Assembly: GCA_008638415.1 (NCBI GenBank)
Contig: VWVT01000022.1
Coordinates: 30,873 to 94,872, forward strand
Length of the DNA stretch: 64,000 bases
Direction of reading: 5' to 3'
Source of the DNA: Nocardiopsis sinuspersici
GTDB lineage: Bacteria > Actinomycetota > Actinomycetes > Streptosporangiales > Streptosporangiaceae
Of the stretch, positions 16,953 through 22,978 are shown piece after piece (positions within the stretch are counted from its first letter, which is position 1; every line of letters starts with the position of its first letter). The notes below the pieces were generated by a model that was not told the DNA's origin, made no database searches, and worked only from the letters and a program-made list of their open reading frames with translations. Both the position numbers and the translations under genes were made by a program.

Positions 16953-17203
16953 GCACGCCGCTCCCCTGGGGCGCTCCCGAACCGGACCTCCCCACCGGGC
17001 TGTACGACTCCCTGTCCGAGGCGCTCCGGTCCCGTCCGCGCCATGCCGGTGAGGCCCATACGGCGCTGCGCGAGGCCGACCGGCTGCTGTCGCTGCTGGA
17101 CACCCACCTGCGCGCGGGTGGGCTGCCTCCGGAACCCTGGCGGTTCGCCGGTCACGACCGCGGAGAGCAGCGGCTGAGGGTGTCCGGCTCAGAGCGCACA
17201 TAG
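16949..17203 (+). CDS. Small hypothetical protein coupled to the preceding gene
   Basis: An 84-aa acidic/neutral protein without membrane segments. The middle (SLSEALRSRPRHAGEAHTAL through LLSLLDTHLRAGGLPP) is predicted helical. ATGA overlap with the upstream gene indicates coupled translation. No motif points to a function. Small helical proteins of this kind accompany short GntR regulators in other actinomycete cassettes, which is why I keep it as a gene. Confidence 0.55.
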   Translation: MSTPLPWGAPEPDLPTGLYDSLSEALRSRPRHAGEAHTALREADRLLSLLDTHLRAGGLPPEPWRFAGHDRGEQRLRVSGSERT

Positions 17204-17423
17204 CACCGTGTTCCGGACCTGTGTCACGGGACCGACGGAGCCATGTGCAACCATGTTCGCCGGGTCGCGCCTCGGCGCTTTCCTCGGCGGCCGAGGCAGC
17301 CTGTCGTGACGAGCGCAGGCGGACCCCTCAGAGACCCCCGTGTGCCCTGACGTCTCTTCGAGACCACGGCGGCCAGGGCACGCGGGCCTTTCCCCGGCTC
17401 CTCGACACCGCCATGGCCGATGC

Positions 17424-17666
17424 CTACGGAGCGGGTTTCTCTTCCGTGGGAGGGGAAGCCTGGTGTGCGAGGAAGTCACGGCGTTCACGGTTGTACGCTC
17501 TGATCCCCACAGCCAGGTGGAAGATCCACATGCAGGTCCAGAACGCCGCCATGATGTTGACCTGACCTTCGGTCACCCATGTCAGTACCGCACATACTCC
17601 TCCAAGCAGCACGGCGAGGGCGGGAACGGTGACCGGCCAGCGGGCTGGAGGTGTGGTGGTACTCAT
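17424..17666 (-). CDS. Small two-helix membrane protein
   Basis: An 80-aa integral membrane protein. WPVTVPALAVLLGGVCAVLT and VNIMAAFWTCMWIFHLAVGI are two membrane segments, followed by a charged tail with YNRERRDFLAH. ATG at 17666 is used, with GGGAG about 11 nt upstream; longer in-frame sequence upstream overlaps the tRNA-Ser region and is not protein-like. The 220 nt between it and the previous gene contain no supported feature. Function unknown. Confidence 0.6.
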   Translation of the reverse strand: MSTTTPPARWPVTVPALAVLLGGVCAVLTWVTEGQVNIMAAFWTCMWIFHLAVGIRAYNRERRDFLAHQASPPTEEKPAP

Positions 17667-17844
17667 CGGGTGGGGGCTCCCGCTCTCTGCCGTTGGGGCG
17701 CTCTGATACCGACTCCTACCGGTAAGACGACCCGGGCCGGGCGGATCGCGCAACCCCTGGTTCCCGGACGCACCGAGGGCCGGTGTTCCCGGTCCGTTGA
17801 CGCCTGACGCGCCACGGCCCGGGCCCACCGGCCCCCGGTCTCTG

Positions 17845-17933
17845 CGGAGGGTGTGGGATTTGAACCCACGAAGCCCCGTCAAGGACTTGGTGCTTTTCAA
17901 GAGCACTGCACTCGGCCGCTATGCGAACCCTCC
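17845..17933 (-). tRNA. tRNA-Ser (anticodon TGA)
   Basis: An 89-nt class II tRNA on the minus strand. The acceptor stem is GGAGGGT / ACCCTCC with discriminator G; the anticodon arm GTGCT-CTTGAAA-AGCAC gives anticodon TGA; a long variable arm follows; and the T arm is GTGGG-TTCAAAT-CCCAC. CCA is not encoded. A 7-bp hairpin (ggcggag / ctccgcc, 17935-17955) lies directly upstream. Confidence 0.95.
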
Positions 17934-18237
17934 AGGCGGAGAGGAGATCTCCGCCAGTCATGGTAGCCCACAGCCCCGCGTGCGCGAGGAGGCCATCGCC
18001 GGGCTGGCCGCGGGCGAGCGTCCGGGCTCCCCGTCGAGGCCGATCCGCGCACCGGAGACGGCACCGTCACCGGCGGCACGAGCCTCGTCTGGACGCTGCG
18101 CCCCGACCGGAAGCAGCACCTCACGGGCCCCATGTCACCGCCTCCGGCCGGACCGCGTTTCCGTCGGTCCTGCCAGGGGCGATTGTCGGTACGGCTGGGT
18201 ACGTTGTCGGCAACAACAGCTACGAGGAGGCCTCACC
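17934..18237. other. Gap before the clamp gene
   Basis: The stretch holds the hairpin next to tRNA-Ser and no supported gene. One frame near 18030-18120 reads like a protein C-terminus (DPRTGDGTVTGG, then LVWTLRPDR) but lacks a start and continues into non-coding sequence; it may be a gene remnant. TACGTT at 18200 could be a -10 box for the clamp gene. Confidence 0.4.
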
Positions 18238-19392
18238 GTGAAACTTCGAGTGGACCGCGACGCGTTCGCCGAGGCGGTCGCCTGGACGGCCCGGGCCCTG
18301 CCCACCCGGCCCGCCGTCCCGGTACTCGCGGGGATCCGCCTGGAGCTCTCCTCCGACGGTTCCACCCTGCACCTGTCCGGGTTCGACTACGAGATCTCCA
18401 CCCGCGCCTCGGTGGAGGTCCTCTCCGAGGACCCCGGCTCCGCCCTCGTACCCGGTCGCCTCCTGGCCGAGATCGTGCGCAACCTGCCGTCCGGGTCGGT
18501 GCACATCGACACCGACGGCTCCAGACTGCTGATCTCCGGGGGTGCGGCGCGCTTCACCCTCATCACCATGCCGCTGGAGGACTACCCCACCCTGCCCGGC
18601 ATGCCAGGTCGCATCGGCTCGGTCTCCGCCGACGCCTTCGCCGCCGCCGTGCGCCAGGTGGCCCCGGCCGCCAGCCGCGACGACACCCTGCCCATGCTCA
18701 CCGGCGCCTACCTCGACTTCACCGGCGACACCCTGAGGGTGGTCGCCACCGACCGCTACCGCATCGCCGTGCGCGAGCTGTGGTGGAGCCCCGAGGACCA
18801 GGGCATCGACGTCTCCGCCCTGGTGCCCGCGCGCACGCTCAGCGACACCGTGCGCGGCCTCCTCACCCGGTCCAACGTGGACATCGCCCTGTCCACGAGC
18901 AGTGTGGGCGAGGGCGTCAGCCTGTCCCCGGGCGAGGGCATGATCGGCTTCGAGAACGGCGAGCGCCGCACCACCACCCGGCTGATCGACAGCGAGTTCG
19001 TCAAGTACGCCGCCTGGTTCCCCAAGGAGTTCTCCGCCCGCGCCGAGGTGGCCGTGGCGCCGCTGATGGAGGCGGTCAAGCGCGTGGCGCTGGTCGCCGA
19101 CCGCAACACCCCGCTGCGCCTGGCCTTCTCCGGAAGCGAGGTCGTGCTGGAGGCGGGCTCGGGCGAGGACGCCCAGGCGATGGAGGCGATCGGGGTCGGC
19201 TACGAGGGCGACCCGATACGGCTGGCCTTTCGCCCCGACTACCTCATGGACGGGCTGTCGGGGATGGAGGGCGACACCGCGCACCTCAACTTCACCGAGC
19301 CGACCAAACCCGCGGTGTTCACCGACGCGCCGGCCAAGGAGGGCGAGGAGCCGTCCTTCCGTTATCTGGTTCAGCCTTTGCGGGTGTCCTGA
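18238..19392 (+). CDS. DNA polymerase III beta (sliding clamp) family protein
   Basis: A 384-aa three-domain DnaN-family protein. The beta-clamp repeats show FAEAVAWTARALPTRPAVPV, LPMLTGAYLDFTGDTLRVVATDRYRIA and NTPLRLAFSGSEVVLEAGS, and the C-terminus ends in YLVQPLRVS near the YxxMPxR pattern of clamps. GAGGAGG lies 6 nt before GTG. dnaA, recF and gyrB, the usual neighbours of chromosomal dnaN, are absent; instead a tRNA is upstream and a DUF2786 gene downstream. It may therefore be a second clamp paralogue, as in some Streptomyces. A DnaA-box palindrome follows about 40 nt after the stop codon. Confidence 0.88.
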   Translation: MKLRVDRDAFAEAVAWTARALPTRPAVPVLAGIRLELSSDGSTLHLSGFDYEISTRASVEVLSEDPGSALVPGRLLAEIVRNLPSGSVHIDTDGSRLLISGGAARFTLITMPLEDYPTLPGMPGRIGSVSADAFAAAVRQVAPAASRDDTLPMLTGAYLDFTGDTLRVVATDRYRIAVRELWWSPEDQGIDVSALVPARTLSDTVRGLLTRSNVDIALSTSSVGEGVSLSPGEGMIGFENGERRTTTRLIDSEFVKYAAWFPKEFSARAEVAVAPLMEAVKRVALVADRNTPLRLAFSGSEVVLEAGSGEDAQAMEAIGVGYEGDPIRLAFRPDYLMDGLSGMEGDTAHLNFTEPTKPAVFTDAPAKEGEEPSFRYLVQPLRVS

Positions 19393-19430
19393 ACTGGGGT
19401 TTTGGTCCCTTTCTCTGCCGGACCGCCACG

Positions 19431-19475
19431 TTATCCACAGAGTTATCCACAGGAAGTCGATCTTCCTGTGGATAA
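19431..19475. promoter_or_regulatory. DnaA-box cluster with a perfect palindrome
   Basis: Two perfect TTATCCACA boxes on the plus strand (19431-19439 and 19443-19451, 12 bp apart) and one on the minus strand (19467-19475). The last two form a perfect 14-bp inverted repeat around a 5-nt loop (19443-19475). A one-mismatch box (TTTTCCACA, minus strand) lies at 19580-19588. The palindrome may also terminate the clamp transcript. Confidence 0.7.
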
Positions 19476-19611
19476 CCCGGGGTAACACCCTCGCGAAACA
19501 CCCGAACCGCCCCCGTTGAACCCTCGCATTTCGGCTCTGACATGCGAAAACAGCCACGGGAGCGGTTCTGTGCACAGCCTGTGGAAAACTTTTCGCCGCA
19601 GTCGAAAAGGA

Positions 19612-20439
19612 CTACTCGTTCTCGGTCAGCGTGGAGGACCCACCACGGGTCACGGGGGTCTCCAGACCGAGTTCGGCCTGACGTCCCCGCCGGTAGCCCG
19701 CCCGATATCCCGCGGGACTGTGCGTGCGCTCGGGGCGGTGCTTGCGCAGTTGCGGGAACTGCTTCTGGAACTCCTCGGTCACCCGGTGCACGTCGTCCTT
19801 CAGCACCAGCTCCGCGCCGCGCACGGAGTCCACGCCCTCCACCGGCCCTCCGGCCTCGTCGGCCGTGGCCATCTCCTGCAACCGAGTCCGGAACTCGCGG
19901 ATGCGCTCGGCCACCGCCTGCCCGTAGGCACGCACGAACGACCGGTAGTAGCGCTTGCGCTCGGTCTCCAGCTCCGAGCGCGTGTAGTTGCGCAGTTCCC
20001 GGATGTCGGTCACGTGTGAGGAGCTCATGAACTTCGCCGAGGCCTCCATCTGCATGGAGATCGAGGGCAGCAGAATCCGCAGTGCCTCCAGCGCGTTCAC
20101 CGTGCCCACCAGGATGATGACGCGTTCGGTGTTCTCCGAGGTGTTGCCCCGTACCGCGGACTGACAGCCGTAGGCGGCGGCGATGTCGGCCAGCGCCCGC
20201 ACCCGCGCCTTACCGTGGCCCCCCAGCCCCGGCACGGTGTAGTCCATGCGGCTGATCGTGTCCGGCTCCTCGCCCCTCTCAGCGCGGGCTTCGGCCTCGG
20301 CGATCGCGTGGCGGGTCATCAGCTCGGCGGCCTTGGCGGTGAACGCCTGGCTCTCGGCATCAGTAACCGCGGGGTCCTCCGCCATGCGGAGGAGCCCGCG
20401 GACCCGCTCGACCATCTTCTGACGAGCAGATTCAGTCAT
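19612..20439 (-). CDS. DUF2786 domain protein
   Basis: A 275-aa predicted soluble protein. The N-terminal part (ARQKMVERVRGLLRMAEDPA, then TDAESQAFTAKAAELMTRHAIAE) is the DUF2786 helical domain. It is followed by a central region with YGCQSAVRGNTSENTERVI and ILVGTVNALEALRILLPS, and a basic C-terminus with YRAGYRRGRQAEL. DUF2786 proteins are found in phages and actinomycetes without known function. ATG at 20439 is used; an in-frame ATG at 20496 is possible. It converges on the DnaA-box region. Confidence 0.78.
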   Translation of the reverse strand: MTESARQKMVERVRGLLRMAEDPAVTDAESQAFTAKAAELMTRHAIAEAEARAERGEEPDTISRMDYTVPGLGGHGKARVRALADIAAAYGCQSAVRGNTSENTERVIILVGTVNALEALRILLPSISMQMEASAKFMSSSHVTDIRELRNYTRSELETERKRYYRSFVRAYGQAVAERIREFRTRLQEMATADEAGGPVEGVDSVRGAELVLKDDVHRVTEEFQKQFPQLRKHRPERTHSPAGYRAGYRRGRQAELGLETPVTRGGSSTLTENE

Positions 20440-20501
20440 CGGCGCCCGGTTGCTCCCGTAGGTGAGTGTCTGGCTCCCGCCTTGGGCGGAAAACACCGAG
20501 C

Positions 20502-20921
20502 CTAGGCGTTCTTGTCCCCAACCACCATCGCGATGAGTCCCACGGTGATCCAGATCGCCGCCGCGACGAACAGTCCGCCGAAGACACCGCCGATGATCGA
20601 ACCCGTGAAGATGCTGACGAGGGCGTAGCCCGCACCGCCGATTCCGGCGGGCACGGCCGCGTACCGGAACGGGTAGGAGGCCGCGTAGCGCCTGCCCCGG
20701 CGGTCGGACTTCCTGCCCATCACGCCGCCCACGCCGCCGATCAGGGAGAAGAAGATCACTGCGGCGGTCAGCCCGGAGGCGATGGCACCGAGGCCGGAGC
20801 CCAGGTTGAGGAGGAAGAAGAGGGCCCCGCCGGCCGCGCCGCCCAGCACGGAGGTGGTCCAGGGCCAGATCATCGTCGCCGAGGCGACGGGAGTGAAGGC
20901 GTTACCGCGCTCCAGCGTCAT
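20502..20921 (-). CDS. Hypothetical membrane protein
   Basis: A 139-aa protein with about four hydrophobic segments: one near WPWTTSVLGGAAGGALFFLL, one at LTAAVIFFSLIGGVGGVMG, one around AAVPAGIGGAGYALVSIF and one at GGVFGGLFVAAAIWITVGLI. A basic loop (RKSDRRGRRY) separates the pairs. ATG at 20921 has GGAG 8 nt upstream; a GTG two codons earlier leaves no room for that site. It may be cotranscribed with DUF2786, whose start lies 62 nt downstream. No family recognised. Confidence 0.6.
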   Translation of the reverse strand: MTLERGNAFTPVASATMIWPWTTSVLGGAAGGALFFLLNLGSGLGAIASGLTAAVIFFSLIGGVGGVMGRKSDRRGRRYAASYPFRYAAVPAGIGGAGYALVSIFTGSIIGGVFGGLFVAAAIWITVGLIAMVVGDKNA

Positions 20922-21283
20922 GTCCACTGCTCCAGTCGAATAGCGTGACGACCGCTCTTCGCCGGGCGGTCCTCTCCAGCATGCAAGGCCGGGGCCTCGA
21001 GCACATCAGGGCTCGTCCCTGACATTCCCCCTACCTGCGTGCAGTATCCCGACAACGTCCGGGACGGGCCGCCTGGTTCCCCTCAGGACCCTGGTTCTGG
21101 TTTCGGGTCGTGTGTATATCCGGCTTTCACGTGTCCGATACTCCATGCCCGACCCGTACGCGTCCGTCGTGGAGGGCCCGAAGCGTACGCGGGCCGCTTC
21201 ACCGCCGGCCGGTCCCGCCCGGTCGGGGACCGGGCCCGGCCCGTACGCGGGACCGCTCCGCACGGGACCGGAGAAGCCCGGGG
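20922..21283. other. Intergenic stretch without a supported gene
   Basis: Contains a small hairpin (tcaggg / ccctga near 21007-21022) and GC-rich palindromes near the NUDIX 3' end. A basic 46-codon frame on the minus strand (beginning MEYRTRES) has no ribosome site or promoter box and is not called. Confidence 0.4.
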
Positions 21284-21796
21284 TCAGTCGGCGGCGGAGG
21301 CGCCCGGGTCGCCCGTCCTCCCCGCGGTCGCGGCGGCCAGGTCCGCGCACAGGTACGGCCAGGCGGTGCGGAACGCGGGCAGCAGGGGAAGCGACTCGGC
21401 CGAGCGCACCGGCACCCAGCGCACCTCCCGGCTCTCGGAGTTGCCGGGCCGGAACGGCGTCAGCTCCGGCAGCCGCGCCAGGAACGTGTCGTAGCGCCAC
21501 ACGTTCAGGTCCTGCTCGTGCACGCCCAGCAGGGTGTACTCGGCCAGTTCACCGTCGACCTCCTCCCGGAACTCGCGCACGGCGGCCTCCAGGGGCGTCT
21601 CGTCCCGGTTCCGGGCGCCCCCGGGGATGCCCCAGGTACCGCCCATGTGGGTCCACCCGGCCCGGTGCTGGAGCAGTACGTGGCCGTTCCCGGCCATGTC
21701 GGTGGCGTACAGCAGCAGACCGGCCGCGCCGTAGATTCCCCACCTGCGGGATCCGTCCGGCAGGCTCACCCAGCCGTTTCCGTCGCCGTCCAGCAT
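21284..21796 (-). CDS. NUDIX hydrolase
   Basis: A 170-aa NUDIX protein. The hydrolase box is GGARNRDETPLEAAVREF followed by REEVDG, which matches GX5EX7REUXEEXGU. The preceding WTHMGGTWGIPGG is the usual strand and loop. Downstream, EVRWVPV is typical of nucleotide-type NUDIX folds. Substrate is unknown; such enzymes hydrolyse nucleoside diphosphates linked to another group. ATG at 21796 has GGAGG 5 nt upstream, which fixes the start against a much longer upstream open frame lacking protein character. Confidence 0.85.
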   Translation of the reverse strand: MLDGDGNGWVSLPDGSRRWGIYGAAGLLLYATDMAGNGHVLLQHRAGWTHMGGTWGIPGGARNRDETPLEAAVREFREEVDGELAEYTLLGVHEQDLNVWRYDTFLARLPELTPFRPGNSESREVRWVPVRSAESLPLLPAFRTAWPYLCADLAAATAGRTGDPGASAAD

Positions 21797-22619
21797 CACG
21801 TCCTCCAACTTCGCGCCCTCCAGAACCGCCGGCGTCCGTCCACCCGGCCACTCCCTAGAACCTACGGCCCGTACCCGGATCTTCCACAGCCCTCGTGCCG
21901 GTCGGTGTACGTGCTCGACCCCACACGGCGCCGCCGACCCCTGTCGGCCCCCGCCGGTGGCCCACTGGCCGCACACCCGCCCCCTGCGCGAGCCGACGTC
22001 CCTCGCCGGGCCCGGTGCCGGGTCCCGCCCTCCGGCGGCGTCTGCGGCGATCTGGACGCCGCGCGGCCCGCACGCGCACTTCCACGGCACCCTGTTCGGA
22101 AGAGCTTCCCGAAGAAGCCGATAATGCCACTTGTGGAACGCGGTTCCTGGAATTCCGCCACGGGAGGGCAGGGGAATGGACGCGGTTTTTCCGTCCGTTT
22201 CGCGCAAGCAGGGAGAAGTGCGCGCGAAGTGCGCGCGCTTTCGCCGTGGCCGCGGTGTTCCTCCCCGGTCAGGTCCTCGTGGAGGAGGGCCCCTGCCGCC
22301 TGCCCGGGCGGCGTCACGGCAGGTGCGGACCGGCCCTGACTGTCCGCAACCGGCCAGCCACTGGCCATCGCGGCCCCCGGGGATCAATGATGGCGCGACC
22401 CCACAACCGCTGCGGTTACGCCGGTTCCGGCGCTGAAAGAAGACTGAAAGCGGAGTGGAAGAGTATCTCTCTAGTGTGGAACACGTTCGACGCGATCGGG
22501 TCCGCGAGAGGACGGCTTGCGGACCCGGCCAGTGCGACGTTCGTTGGACACATGCCACCCGTGGTGTGCTTCGAGGCGGAACCCGCCACGGGTGGCCAGT
22601 CCGCCGGAGGGCGGATTCG
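21797..22619. other. Gene-poor stretch upstream of the SARP locus
   Basis: About 820 nt in which no frame looks like a protein. It contains an 11-bp tandem repeat (GAAGTGCGCGC twice, 22213-22234), somewhat AT-richer DNA from 22100 to 22200, and the CTGAAAG direct repeat described separately. It is a candidate regulatory or decayed accessory region. Confidence 0.5.
22433..22450 (+). promoter_or_regulatory. SARP-like heptamer direct repeat
   Basis: CTGAAAG at 22433-22439 and again at 22444-22450, an 11-bp period with a 4-nt spacer (AAGA). SARP-family regulators bind heptameric direct repeats with exactly this 11-bp phasing. A TANNNT-type box (TAGTGT) follows near 22472. The acidic peptide gene and the SARP gene lie downstream on the same strand. 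Confidence 0.45.
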
Positions 22620-22688
22620 ATGATGCTTCGTAGGAGGCGTAGGGCGACGTTACGGCTCTACGCGAGTGCTGTGAGACGAGGAGTGCGA

Positions 22689-22859
22689 GTGCCGAAGATG
22701 CTGACCTGGGACGAGGAGTTCGAGGCGATCGTCGCGGACGTGGCCCCTGATGCGAAGATCAGCCCCTTCCAGGAGCCCGACCCGACGAAGAGCGCTCCCG
22801 CCGAGGAGCAGCCCGCGGAGAGCGCTCCCGCTGAGGAGAAGCCCGCCGAGGAGAAGTAA
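22689..22859 (+). CDS. Small acidic peptide with SAPAEE repeats
   Basis: A 56-aa protein. MPKMLTWDEEFEAIVADVAP is an acidic, probably helical head; the tail holds two SAPAEE units and ends in KPAEEK. GAGGAG lies 6 nt before the GTG at 22689. Another possible start is ATG 22620 with GGAGG, giving 79 aa with a basic leader. It is transcribed toward the AfsR-like regulator and separated from it by a large hairpin. The position and size recall AfsS-type small activators or a precursor peptide, but there is no sequence match to either that I can claim. Confidence 0.55.
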   Translation: MPKMLTWDEEFEAIVADVAPDAKISPFQEPDPTKSAPAEEQPAESAPAEEKPAEEK

Positions 22860-22876
22860 CTTCTTTTCGGGGTAGT

Positions 22877-22927
22877 CCAACGGTCACTCCGAGTACCTGA
22901 GTGGAGGGGGGTACTCGGAGCCGTTGG
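22877..22927. terminator. Large hairpin between peptide gene and SARP gene
   Basis: A perfect 11-bp inner stem (ctccgagtacc / ggtactcggag) with a 12-nt loop continues, after a TCA bulge, into a 7-bp outer stem (ccaacgg / ccgttgg). It sits 18 nt after the peptide stop codon and 51 nt before the SARP start. It may be a terminator or an attenuator of read-through. Confidence 0.75.
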
Positions 22928-22978
22928 CATGTCCGTATTCCCTTTTCTTGCCAATGGCCCTTGCTAGGGTTGCTGTTT

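Noticed and set aside
18030-18160. Possible C-terminal gene remnant before the clamp gene
   Set aside because: Only about 25 codons look protein-like, with no start or family match, so it is mentioned but not called.
21112-21858. Plus-strand frame opposite the NUDIX gene
   Set aside because: Product is Arg/Pro/Ser-rich and opposite a clear NUDIX box.
22455-22688. N-terminal extension of the acidic peptide frame to GTG 22455
   Set aside because: The upstream part is basic and not protein-like; ribosome sites support starts at 22620 or 22689.
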